DNA from: Lactarius indigo | Taxonomy: Eukaryota; Basidiomycota; Agaricomycetes; Russulales; Russulaceae | Assembly (NCBI GenBank): GCA_025766275.1 | Contig: JAFKAC010000184.1 | Span: 1-64,000, forward strand | Length of the DNA: 64,000 nucleotides | Direction of reading: 5' to 3' | Shown: piece by piece, positions 34,800-45,700 of the stretch | Position numbering within the stretch: the stretch's first letter is position 1 | Layout of the letters: the number at the start of each line of letters is the position of its first letter | The notes under the pieces: model-generated | What the model saw: the letters and a program-made list of their open reading frames with translations, nothing else | Told to the model about the DNA's origin: nothing | The model's database searches: none | Made by a program: the position numbers and the translations under genes

Positions 34800-36110
34800 A
34801 GCATCAATCATACATGCCGATTATGGGCCCACACGAGATATATGTTCGGCAGCCGTCGCTACCTACTGTGGGCCATTACGAGCTAATCAGCAGTAGCACA
34901 AATGCCTTCCTATGGGCCCAGACATGTATATTGTCAGATGCATGATAGGTTGAATTGGGCCAATGCGAGCTCATCGGCAGAATATACAAGTGGCCATCGT
35001 AGGCCAATACAAGCTAGTTGGCAGAATACGCACATGGCTGCCATGGGCCCACACGAGATATATGTTCGGCAGCCGTCGCTACCTACTGCAGGCCATTACG
35101 AGCTAATTGGCAGTAGCACAAATGCCTTCCTATGGGCCCAGACATGTATATTGTCAGATGCATGATAGGTTGAATTGGGCCAATGCGAGCTCATCGGCAG
35201 AATATACAAGTGGCCATCGTAGGCCAATACAAGCTAGTTGGCAGAATACGCACATGGCTGCCATGGGCCCACACGAGATATATGCTCGGCAGCCGTCGCT
35301 ACCTACTGCGGGCCATTACGAGCTAATTGGCAGTAGCACAAATGCCTTCCTATGGGCCCAGACATGTATATTGTCAGATGCATGATAGGTTGAATTGGGC
35401 CAATGCGAGCTCATCGGCAGAATATACAAGTGGCCATCGTAGGCCAATACAAGCTAGTTGGCAGAATATGCACATGGCTGCCATGGGCCCACACGAGATA
35501 TATGTTCGGCAGCTGTCACTACCTACTGCGGGCCATTACGAGCTAATTGGCAGTAGCACAAATGCCTTCCTATGGGCCCAGACATGTATATTGTCAGATG
35601 CATGATAGGTTGAATTGGGCCAATGCGAGCTCATCGGCAGAATATACAAGTGACCATCGTAGGCCAATACAAGCTAGTTGGCAGAATATACACATGGCTG
35701 CCATGGGCCCACACGAGATATATGTTCGGCAGCTGTCGCCACCTGCTATGGGCCATCACAATATCATCGGCAACAGCACAAGCTTGGTCTTATGTGCACA
35801 TCGTCGGCCTACACAAAGCTCTTGTTCGGCAGCTTTCCTGCTTGCCCTGGGCCATTACAATTGCATCGGCAGCAGCAAATGCCAGTCCTATGGGCCCATA
35901 CGTGTATATTGTCAATGACATTGCAATTTAATTCTGGGCCAATACAAGCTCATTGCCAGATACCCCCCATTTGTCCTGGGCCTATACATGGACCTTGTGC
36001 AGTTTCCCTATATGTGTTTGGTTGGCCCATACGATGCCTATACAGAATACATATTCATGGGCCCATACATCTATATGCGCTTAAGTCACACAATGGGCCC
36101 ATGTGGGCTT
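34800..36110. repeat. Right subterminal tandem array, ~220-bp units
   Basis: About 3.5 near-identical units at exact 220-bp spacing (for example 34948, 35168, 35388, 35608), then degenerate copies up to the right end. Each holds ATGGGCCCA twice, TTCGGCAGCC/TGTC and CATCGGCAGAATA. The unit differs from that of the left array but shares the TGGGCCCA palindrome and the CGGCAG motif. Open frames across it are repeat by-products. Confidence 0.88.
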
Positions 36111-36181
36111 TGCCGATGCGCTCGTGAAATTGTCACGTGGGCTCTGCCGAGTACAATGACCCAAATCTGCGTCATGGGCTC

Positions 36182-36189
36182 GCACCTTC
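36182..36189. repeat. 8-bp target-site duplication GCACCTTC, right copy
   Basis: Matches 17155-17162 exactly and ends the KDZ element. Confidence 0.85.
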
Positions 36190-36537
36190 CGGAGCTTGGT
36201 CAGGGGTGCTTGCCGTTGCGTCCATCATCCGTGCGTCGTCGTTTGTGCCGGCTGAGTCGGGACGGGGAGCAGGTCCTAGCAGGGTGTGGTCAGTAACTGT
36301 TGTTGTTGTGATAGCATAAAGAGCGTACCTTCCTGGGTTTGGATGTTGGCGTCTTCTGATGGCGGTACTGGAGGGGTAGTTGGGGCAGGAGTCTTCCGGA
36401 CGATGTCGGCGCTGGGAATCAAGTTAGCGAAAACAGGTGTGTGGGGTCACAGAGACGTACAGTGGGTTCGGGATAATCTTCGTCAAAGCATGTTGTTAGT
36501 CCCGTAGAATGCGAGTGGGATGATAGTGGACGTACGG

Positions 36538-38970
36538 CATCAGGAAAAATGGTATCCTAGAATTTTTTAAAAAATTTAACAAATTTCAGAAAAATGGTAA
36601 TATATGTTAAGAAATAAGCTGTTTTTCCGATTTTCCAAAATTGTTAAGATAGGTGAGATAAAAACCTCCCTCCAAATTTCCAGTTAGATTTGGTAAAATC
36701 TTACCAAATATCCGAATAAATGGACATATCTCAGCATATATTGGGTGAATATGTCCAAAATTGCATCACAAACAGCAGAGTATTTTAGTTGCAAACAAGG
36801 GCACTCAGTTATAGTTGCATCAAAAAAACAATAATATATTGTAACTAACAAGAGTACATGAAACTACAATTGATACAGGGTAAGTGAGGGCAGTGACATG
36901 GTCATGGCAATGGCCGATGTGTGGCGGGGTGGCAGTGGGACAGGTAGCGGCAGTGTCATGGATTGCCATAGGCTTGCAGGTTCAATATAAGAAAAAAAGC
37001 GAAACCAAAAAATCAAATAAAAAAAAAAACTTATCTAAATATTGAGCCAAGTGTGTGGCGGCGACATTGCCACGACCGGCGTGGTGGTAAGCGAGGGAGA
37101 CAGTGGTCCTGCACGAGTTCAACATTAAAAGAAAAAAAAAAAAGAAAAAAAAAAAAACTTATCTAGATTTGTGGAGCCGAGGTAGGAGGGCGTGGGGTCA
37201 CGACAGGGCTTGCACGTAGCAAGTCGGCACTGTGGTGGGGGTCTTGCGTCCATGTTGGGAATGTCGCCGTGGACCGGCGTGGTGGAAAGGCGAAGTCGTT
37301 GAGGCACGGCGGTTGGAGGGGACGGCGTGGTGCCGTTGTCCTGTCTTGCATGTGGCGAGGCGGTGGCGAGGACCTGCGAGGTGAGGTCCGAGGTGCATTG
37401 CATGCGCTGGAGAAGCAAGATGAGAAAAAGAAAAAGAAAAAGAGAGAAAAAAAAAACATATCTTGTCTGCTGGGCCGAAGCCCAGCTCGTCGTCAGCCGC
37501 CTCTTCGTGATGAGTGTGGTGAGGAACGGCGGCGGCGGGCGTTGGGGCTGAGGAAAGGAGGTGGCGGCTTGCATAGCCGGCGCTCGCCGCAGACGAGCGA
37601 GGTGTGGGCGTCGTCCTTGCGTACAGCGGGTGTGGTGGTAGATCCTTGAGTGGCCCGTTAAAAGAAAACAAAAAAAAAAAAACGTACCGTCGGCTGCATC
37701 TTGCGTTGGCCGTGGGAGTGGAGGTCACGCTGGCCGGGCTGAGATGGTGGTGGTGTGGGCGGGTGCAGTGGCCTGGATATCAGCGTGATGAGAGACGAGA
37801 AAAAAAAAAGACTTACTGTATCCAAGATGTAGGAGGGAGGTGACGTGGCGACTGGGCGTGGCGACTTAGAAAAAAATCGTCAAGCGGAGGCTTAATCTGT
37901 GGCGTGAAGGCGTGAAGGCGTGAACGCGTGAACACCCACTCACTCCATTTCCTCTCAACGCTCCCCCACCTGGGGTTTTTTTTTCTTCTCTTCCCACCAC
38001 GCACGTGGGCCACCTCCACAGCCTACGCCAGAGGAAAGACGCGGTTGGGGAAGAGCCGGACTTCGGTTCAATGCATAAGTTTTTTTTTTTCTTTTTTTTC
38101 TTTTTTTCTTTCATTCTTTTTTTCCGTTTGCAGGACCCCCCGTGCACATGAACCACCACGGCCGTGGCCATACCGGCCTCATCGCTACCCCCGACGCGGC
38201 ATGCCATGCCCCGACCGCCAACCCGCCACCACGCCGCCCCAACCTGGCGTCCAAGACCCCGCCACCCCCAACTTAACACCACGCCGCCCCGTTATATCAC
38301 GCAAGACCCCGCTGCCGTCGCCGCCGACCTGCCACGCTACGCCAATGCGGCGTGCAAGACCCCGCCACCACCGACCCGCCGCGCCACCCCAGTACGCCCA
38401 CCACCACCTGCGCCACGCCGCCCCAACACGCCACGCAAGACCCCACCGCGCGGCCTCAAGACCCCGCCACCGCCGACCCGCCACGCTGCCTCATCACGGC
38501 ATGCAAGGCCCCGTCACGCGGCTTCAAGACCCCGGCGCCACCGCTGCCCCAGCACGCGGCTTCAAGACTCCGCCACTACCGGCATACCCCCACACCACCC
38601 CGACACGCCACGCAAGACCCCCACTGCCATGTTTCCCTAATACATTAATTAAACTGTAGTTACATGTACTCTTCTCAGTCAAATATATTATTGTTTTTTG
38701 AATGGAGCTACAGTTCACTAAGTTGCACTGAAGTGCTTTGCTGGATGTGATGTAAATTTGGACACATTCAGTCAAAACATACTGAACATGTGTTCATTTA
38801 TGCAGATATTTGGTAATATTTCCCAAAATATAACTAGATATTAGAGGGGAGGTCTTTATCTTGCCAATTTTTCACAACTTTTGAAAAATCATAGCAATTA
38901 TTCATATATTACCATTTTTCTAAAAGTTTTGAAATTTTTTAAAAATTCTAGGATACCGTTTTTCCTGATG
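36538..38970. mobile_element. 2.4-kb non-autonomous element with ~70-bp inverted ends
   Basis: The left end, CATCAGGAAAAATGGTATCC, and the right end complement, CATCAGGAAAAACGGTATCC, stay similar for about 70 bp (TAGAATTTTTTAAAAAATTT, then AGAAAAATGGTAATATATG). The interior has no credible gene. It has a G-rich half with A-runs (about 36890-37920) and a C-rich half (about 38130-38640) built from CACGCAAGACCCC-like repeats. It lies within an intron of the minus-strand second gene of the Tnp2 element (donor after GGPDTE). I could not find a clean target duplication. The superfamily is unknown. Confidence 0.7.
38130..38640. repeat. C-rich degenerate minisatellite (CACGCAAGACCCCGCC)
   Basis: Irregular repeats of CACGCCGCCCCAA and CACGCAAGACCCC on the plus strand, inside the 2.4-kb inverted-end element. 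They produce long Pro/Ala/Arg-rich frames with no coding look. Related G-rich text (GGGTCTTGCGT) occurs at about 37240 in the other half. Confidence 0.6.
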
Positions 38971-39179
38971 ACTATGGACACCTCTGTGTCAGGGCCACCA
39001 GTCGTCGCAGTAGCATGTTGAGTATTGGATGGTCCTGGCAGACCTTCGGGGGCACCAGACGTCGTGGGACCCTGATCCTCATGCACGGTGGGTGTGTTGC
39101 CGCCGTCTGTTGCCGTAGGCACAATGGGTGGTGCAGGTTGGGTGGAAGGGGCGATGGTCGAGATTGGTGAGTCAAGGGT

Positions 39180-39500
39180 CGGACGAGAAGTGGACGGCGA
39201 CGTGGGAGACGCGCCACGTGTGCGCCGAGTGCCAGAGCGTGCATTGGATTGAGAAGTGGACGGCGACGTGGGAGACGCGCCACGTGTGCGCCGAGTGCCA
39301 GAGCGTGCATTGGATCGAGAAGTGGAGGGCGACATGGGGGACGCGCCACGTGTGCGCCGAGTGCCAGAGCGCGCATTGGATCGAGAAGTGGAGGGCGACA
39401 TGGGGGACGCACCATGTGTGCGCCGAGTGCCAGAGCGTGTATTGGGTCGAGAAGTGGAGGGCGATGTTGCAGACGTGCTACGCGTGCGCCGAGCGACAGC
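39180..39500 (-). repeat. 66-bp in-frame coding repeats in the TnpA-like gene
   Basis: Five or so copies of a 66-bp unit encoding 22 residues (SNARSGTRRTRGASPMSPST...). Ser/Arg-rich and basic, inside the second gene of the Tnp2 element. Confidence 0.8.
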
Positions 39501-41089
39501 GCGTGCCTTGGGTCGCACTGGAGGGCGGGATGGAGAAGAAACGGATGGGGTGGGATCATCGATGATCTCGTCGACGTCCTCTTCCTCGTCGAAGTTGAAG
39601 TCCTCTTCCTCTTCGTCGTCATCAACGATCTGTCGGCGTGACCTGGGACCCGAGCTACGACCAATCCGGCGTGATTTCCAGGCCACCGCGGGGCTTGCAG
39701 TATGCGAGCGTTTCCGAACGCTATCAGTGGGAGTCTCGTTGTTGGGGTATCGCATCTGGTACCAGTGGGTGTAGTCGATTGTTGGGATGGAGTTGGCCTT
39801 GTAGTGAGAGTCACAGAGTCGGAGGATAGGGTACTTAGCTTCGACCCTCCGCCAGTACTCTCGGTGACGCCACGGCTTCACCTTCCCCCACGGCTGTCCA
39901 ATCGGTCCGTATTTATCGCACATAGATGCCCAGATTTCTCGGGAGTAGGCCTGTATGTTGGCCACCTCATGACCATCCAACATCGTCCCGTCTTCGTACT
40001 CGAGGAACCAAAATTGCCGGTTTTCACCTGCGGCCGCTGGTCCTCTGCGCACGGAACCATTTGATGAGAACTCCTTTCGTCAATTGAATTCCGCTCTTCG
40101 TTGATGCTTGAACCAGTAGTTGATCGCGGGGAAATCCGCAGGATCCATGTCGGAGGGGGGTTCGTCGATCTCGTCGATATTGGCGGCAGGCGGGTTCGGG
40201 GCTCTGGAGGCGATCCCCTGAATCGCTTTCCTGTAATTACATACTGTAAGATTATCCTCTGGACGAGTGACGGCGGACTTACTCGAGGGTCTCGAGGCTT
40301 GCGGTTAGCTTGATGTTCTCCGTGTATAGGTGCATATATACGGGGTTTTGTGCGCCGAAGAGGTCCTCATGAGTGGCTTGGGAGAGGATGCGATTTTTTT
40401 CCTGCGACAATAGTAATTAGGTGCGAACAACGGGTGCTTGCACTTACCTGGGATCTCATATGGAATGACCCGGAGGCGTTGACTGAATGTCGACCGTGTG
40501 AGGCCTCACTGGGGGGGGTGTCAGTATCTTTCGGCCCAGGGTAAGGCGACCAAAGTGAAGTAGGCGGGTGGTGGTATGACTGAGTATGCGGATCGCGAGC
40601 TAGCATATAAGAGTCTAGAGAACGAGGGGCCTCCCTAGTGTGGTAACCGGTAGAACCAGAATCTAGAGAACGAGGGGGCTCCCTAGTGTGGTAATTGGTA
40701 GAACCAGTGTCTGAGAAGCGACCGTCGCCTAGCTGAGAATGGAGCAATTCCGTCATGGGACCAGGCGTAAACGACATCGTGTACAACGCGTGCAAATCCC
40801 AAGTGATTTTCAGGGCGGTTCTTGCGTATCAAATTAGCAATTTGTAGACTAGATTCAAGGGAAACGTAAAAGCCGTGGAGAAAGCCTGAGAGGGATACGT
40901 AAACGCCGAGGAGAAGACGGTGGAGAGCCAGGGAGAAGGTGTATGCCGTCGGCGGTAATTGTAAGTAGTGTATATCATCCGAGATTACCTTTCTCGCCTA
41001 TTTTGGCTGTTCCCATCTACTATACAGTTTAAGCCACATTCAGCCACATCTATATCCAATTCCTTCGGGTTTACAATACACGTTCGATA

Positions 41090-41695
41090 ATGTCTACTAG
41101 CGAGGCACCCTCTGGTGACGAAATCTCTGGCGACAGCTTGACTCCTAAGGCTATCAAAGCCATCGAAAAGCAAAGGGTTCGCGCAGCGAATATGGGAGTT
41201 ATTCATGAAGCAACACTGGAGGACTTGTTGCACTGCCGCAACTGCGCGGTGTTTCGGATCTTGGCTGAACGCAACGAGCTATTACGCGAACGGTAATTCT
41301 ACTTCAGACTCGCTTCGTCTCGCGATCTCGGACTTAATTATCGTACCAAGCATCGAGCTCGGCGCTAAGGAAATTGAATATTCTGAGTTTGACTACTTGG
41401 ACGGACCTCCAGGCCCCCCTCGACCCTATGCCATCGTTACGGACATTGGGATACTCCGGTATTATACCAAGAAGCCTTCCTGGGCACGTTACCCTCAGGA
41501 CGTAAGTACTTGGTAGCGTTCCCGCTCGCGTGTCTGACTAGCGCTGACTTCTTGTAGCGACGTGTCTTCCACAAAGGCGTACAGACGATTGATCAAGATA
41601 CTGATCCCGATCCTGACACTACACTTGCCGACGTCGACCCTAAAATCCTCGTGGAGAGTAGCGATACTCAGAATAAAAAAAGGAAGCTCATGTAG
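41090..41695 (+). CDS. Small plus-strand gene of the Tnp2 element
   Basis: Three exons. MSTSEAPSGDEISGDSLTPK leads to IKAIEKQRVRAANMG, EDLLHCRNCAVFRILAERNE and LLRER. Then an intron (41295-41353, acceptor ACCAAG), IELGAKEIEYSEFDYLDGPP, YAIVTDIGILRYYTKKPSWA and RYPQD; a second intron; RRVFHKGVQTIDQDTDPDPD and the end NKKRKLM, a basic nuclear-localisation-like tail. No domain is recognised. It is opposite in strand to the two large genes of the element. Confidence 0.55.
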
Positions 41696-42783
41696 TTACA
41701 TTATGATGTAAATCGACTGCAGTAATCGATTGGCGTTTTGCTGTCACTCTAATCACGACTTCTCTGCGTGATTACTACCGCTTACCTCATATCCAATATC
41801 TCTCGTCTCTGTCTTTTTTTATCGTTGTTCTTTGTCTCTCTCGTCGGCTCCCTTGTCTCTTGTTGTCTTGTCTTCGTCTTTTTATACTGTCGTCCTCTGT
41901 CCCGCTCCCATTCTAGTATATCTCACCGACACACTTCCTTGGGATTTCTGTATCGATACGGGCGCATGCGCGAGGCCACCTGATAACTCTACCCGGGTCC
42001 CACTTTCTCTGTATCGCCCACCCCTCTCCCAACCGCCACTCCATCCTGCCGAGAACTACTCCTTGTCTCCCACTCCTCGTCTGTCACCCGACCACCCCAC
42101 GGCCACTCCTGGCTATCTGCAAGACCATATCTATATTCCACTGCGCATCGCATCATGCCCGTCGTTAGATACGGAGGGGAGGCCAGCGCCATACGATATA
42201 GTGCCTCGGTCCTTCCCCCATGCCATGCGTACGTCCCTTCCCGCTCTCTCATTGATGTAGGCGTCTGACACACCCTCTTTCATACCTGCCTCAGTCTTTC
42301 TGTCACCTGGCCACCCCCACGGCCACCACTGGCTACCTGCAAGACTCCACCTACGGCCCTTCTGCGCCTTGCGTCGTGCCCGCTGTTAGATACGGAGGGT
42401 AGGCCAGCGCATTTGGGGTAGAGCCTCAGTCCTTCCTTCGTTCCGTGCGTATGTCCATGCCCCATCTCTCTCGTCGACGCAGAGGTTCGACTTACAACCC
42501 GCCCAGTCTTCCTATATCCGCTTCCCGTGTGTTTGTCCGCCCCCCTTCCATATCCTATGCCATCCCTCTCGCCGCTCCCATTCCCTCCATTCCAACATCA
42601 TAGATAGAGCATATCTGTCAGTTGATCACATGTACCTACGTTCCGTCTTGTCGCTTGAATACAATGTCGTTTCTTCCAGCTCCATCACGCGTGAAGTGAG
42701 AGACCCACTGTCGCCCAACGATCGGTTCACTTAGGCATACCGTTCTAAGTTATGGCGGATGCAAATACGATGAAAATTCATTT
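41696..42783. other. Spacer inside the Tnp2 element
   Basis: About 1.1 kb, pyrimidine-rich, with no supported gene. It contains a two-copy duplication described separately. Confidence 0.4.
42081..42500. repeat. Two degenerate copies of a ~220-bp unit
   Basis: CTGTCACCCGACCACCCCAC at 42081 and CTGTCACCTGGCCACCCCCA at about 42300 begin parallel stretches. Both contain GGCTAYCTGCAAGAC, TTAGATACGGAGGG and CCAGCGC at the same offsets. Confidence 0.65.
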
Positions 42784-45700
42784 TTATTCATCGAGAACGA
42801 CATCCTCTGTTTCTGCTACGTCTAGCCCAGGCTTCTCAAGTAGAAAATATCGAGAACTTCGGTCTCCTTCACGTGGCGTCATGGGCACCATAGCTACGAC
42901 GGACATGATATCTTTCACATGTACGATCTGCAACGCCGCCTGACCCCGGTATATGCATGAGTATACTGTGTTTGAAGACGCTTCCAGCAAGCCAAGGTCT
43001 GGCTCAGACCAGACTGAGACCAGCGCATATGCGCACTCTATACCAGAGTGGCCACTTCGGAAGTAGAATTGTACCTCGCCGATAAGGAAGGATTCCATCG
43101 TAGCAAACTAGGAAAATAAGATGTGAATGTCAACTTCATGGTAATGTCACTCACCTTTACGTTGCGGGAACGACGGACACTCTCAGAAGGGCCCGCCCAT
43201 TCAGTCTCCTTCCACGCACAGCGAGCAATCTGCAGGTTAGGGAGGCGAAGGTGAGCCCATCGGATGTACTTTGGCCGCCAGCCAAAGGGTACTTGGCCAT
43301 CTTCTGAGTCCGAACACAAGAACGCGCGGATTGTATCCGCCTGTTCTCCCACAAGAGTGACGCCAGTCTCATCCCGAGCCCTGAGAAGAACATAGCCATC
43401 ACCAAGGTCGACAGCACCTCGTGGTAGACTTGGGGCGTCTGGCTCTAAGTCGGGCAGAATCGCGTGGATGGCGGAGAACTGTGAGCGGCGCAGTCCGCAG
43501 TTTGCGATGTTTGCATATGGGTTTGAAGGTTGCTTGACTTCCTCCCCCAGGTTGCCAATAGTATGCTCCAGAGTCCACTGAGATGAATAGACGCCAGGTC
43601 CCAGACGAACGGCATCTGGAGCGAGATGAGAAAGCCCGTGGATGCTCTGTCGACAGAAGTGAAGTCGCGACACCATTCAGCAGTAATAGATCGCTTCATA
43701 TTCTTCGGTAAAGTCGAGCATGAGTTGCTGAGCCTTTTGAAGCTGGGAGACCGAGATTGCACGCTGTTGGAGGAGCCGAACAGCAGACGCTAGCTTGCAG
43801 AAGTTTAGCCAATAGCGCTGCGGAAGAATGCCATAGAGTAACGCCGGGCAGTATCCAAAGACATAGACTAAGAACTCCCATGCTTTGTAGCCACTGGATA
43901 TCTTCTCGGCGGGGTTCCGAGGAGGGCAATCGAATGACCCTGGCAGGTATGGGCGGCAGCGCGCTACGTCCTGGCCATGCGTTTTCCAAGTGTCTCCGAC
44001 AAGCACGACCCAGTCCCAGAGCTTCTTTGAGTCATTCTTGTCACAGTCTATAGTCCCGCGCCAGAGACTTATGAGCAAATCAGGAAGATTGATCACGATT
44101 ATGTGCATGTGGTCGATAGCCAAGCATCCGGGGAGACCGGTCGAGTGTTTCGAATCCAGACCCAAGAAAATACTCGGTTTGCACAGGCCAGTCTCTTTCC
44201 GATTCTGTTTGAACTGCGTGTCGGTGCGACTCTGAAGAAGAAGAGTCAGGTTCTCAAAGTACAACTCGGATGATGCCTTCGGCAGTCGAAAGGCATCGAC
44301 ATCGCCGTGATCGCACCCAGGAAGGTCGTAGTTCAGCGGTTTGAGGAGTGCTGGGTAATAATGGGGACCCCCCGGCTTGTGACGCCCTCTCAAGCCGCAG
44401 TATTCGCGACATCCGTACACGCTGTGGTGTCCCACCTGCCCATGCAGCGCGGCTAGACCAGGTCCGTCCACAGTGCCCAAGAAGAAGAATGGACGTGAAG
44501 TGAACACACGCCCTGTGGAACAGTCCCACACGTGTAGTCCGTCCCTCTGGAGCGCAGAAAGGTGGTGCAAGCCGGTGTAGACGAACGAGTCCAAGTTCTT
44601 AGGCTTGCTTGGACCAGGAATAAAGCCACCCGGCAGCACGTATTTCTTTTTGTATCGTAAGTCGGGTGCCAGATCCAGTAGAACCCAGATATAAATCCAG
44701 CAATCTGATTGCTTGCTCTGATATAACTGCGCGCCGTCGATAGAGAGCATCAATACAGTGTCGTCGGACGAGAGATTGCCGCGGAGTGCCGCGTCGAGGA
44801 GGAGGGAGCTGCAGTACACGTCGTCGTAAACGTCAATAGAGCCACCAGCACGTAGCCTAGCCAGCAAAGGCTCCATCACTCGACGTCGGTGACCCATGTT
44901 CCATGCGCTTTGGTGTGACCGATACTGCACTTGAATCTGCGGTCCCACAGGTATCGTTAGAGCTTGCTTACGAGGTACGGATACGACTCTGCCCCCACGG
45001 GTGACAGAGTTGTACCGCGGCGAAGAACACTCGGGACAAGTGTGAAGCTCCGAGAATGGTCCAGAGAACGCCACGCAAGACTCATAGCACATATCGGTCA
45101 TAACAGGGACTACCCCCGTCAGCTCAGTGATCGTCCGCTTCATGCGATCGTATGACTGGAATTCTGCGTCGGGAACGTACTCCCTTAGAGCAGAGCAAAC
45201 ACTATCGTAAGTCACCCGAGATCCATTTACAGTCCCTAAGAGAAGCCTCAAAGTAAGTCTTAGCTCCTTGCTGATGCTGATAGGCTCTGTCAGAGGAGAG
45301 CGCAACCGTTCGCAAACGTCGTCAGGAATAGGGTCGCCGTCTAAGGATGCGCGCGAGAGTCCCTTGATAAACTCCACAGACGTGCGAAGTGCGTCGAGGT
45401 GAGGTACGACGGTATCCGGATCCCAGTCGTTTGGACCTCCAGGGAGATCGTCAGGCTGCGCATCACGCCCGACGTACACACCCGCATCTCCCTGTTGGTT
45501 ATTGGTGTTGTCCGGGGGTGGGGTATGCACCCGTTGTGTATCACGATCCCCCGGAGAACCCTGCCGCGCAGGGGAGGGTATACCTGTGCCCTCGTCGTTT
45601 TCAGGTCGAGGGGACTCGGGTGGGGTATGCACCCATTGTGCGTCACGATCCCCTAGAGAACCCTGCCGTGCAGGGGAGGGTATGCCTGGACCCTCGTCGT

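Larger units (their letters stand above)
17163..36181 (+). mobile_element. Giant KDZ (Kyakuja-Dileera-Zisupton) DNA transposon carrying TET/JBP
   Basis: A 19,019-bp element flanked by the 8-bp duplication GCACCTTC. Its ends are weak inverted repeats: ATGGCGCAAGTTAGTGACA near the left end and, complemented, ATGACGCAGATTTGGGTCA near the right, about 16 of 23 positions alike. Order inside: left 212-bp array, gene A (-), Zn2Cys6 gene (+), gene C (-), TET/JBP dioxygenase (+), CxC2-KDZ transposase (+), small gene (+), small gene (-), motif minisatellite, coiled-coil gene (+), right 220-bp array. The transposase and the dioxygenase can be read without lesions, so the element may be autonomous. Linkage of KDZ transposons with TET/JBP genes in basidiomycetes is established; this copy shows it with exact boundaries. 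Eight-bp duplications are also known for Zisupton elements. Confidence 0.9.
16665..40777 (-). pseudogene. Second large gene of the Tnp2 element (TnpA-like), interrupted by two insertions
   Basis: Exons can be followed on the minus strand from MSFTPGPMTELL (40777) through KNRILSQATHEDLFGAQNP, KAIQGIASRAPNPPAANIDEID, FWFLEYEDGTMLDGHEV, YWRRVEAKYPILRLCDSHYK and IPTIDYTHWYQ to an acidic stretch and five or so 22-residue repeats (SNARSGTRRTRGASPMSPST; 66-bp units at 39180-39500). After TTGGPDTE an intron holds the 36538-38970 element. Then come IIPNPL, ADIVRKTPAPTTPP, VTDHTLLGPAPRP and DQAPEG, where the KDZ transposon splits the exon. Beyond it follow APSTATNGVPAK, KKAGIMRPGKSTTAR, NLYAIDFLKDHQVTRDEF and a C-terminus TYTRHELEVMKKKTAG. 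An in-frame TGA at 40080-40082 is a further lesion. The family is known to me only as a transposon-associated hypothetical. Confidence 0.7.

Noticed and set aside
34718..36127. Series of near-identical 90-residue frames
   Set aside because: They arise from the 220-bp array; the frame stays open only because 220-bp units lack stops in that phase.
37125..38660. Long Pro/Arg/Ala-rich open frames
   Set aside because: These are low-complexity GC-rich and poly-purine sequence inside the non-coding inverted-end element, with no family and no consistent coding strand.
36538..38970. hAT or CACTA assignment of the inverted-end element
   Set aside because: No 8-bp or 3-bp duplication flanks CATCAGG on both sides, so a superfamily cannot be supported.
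32434..43679. TGA recoding (for example as Arg or Trp) in the transposon genes
   Set aside because: The host genes and the copia, KDZ and TET/JBP genes use TGA only as a stop or not at all. CpG decay explains the four cases more simply.
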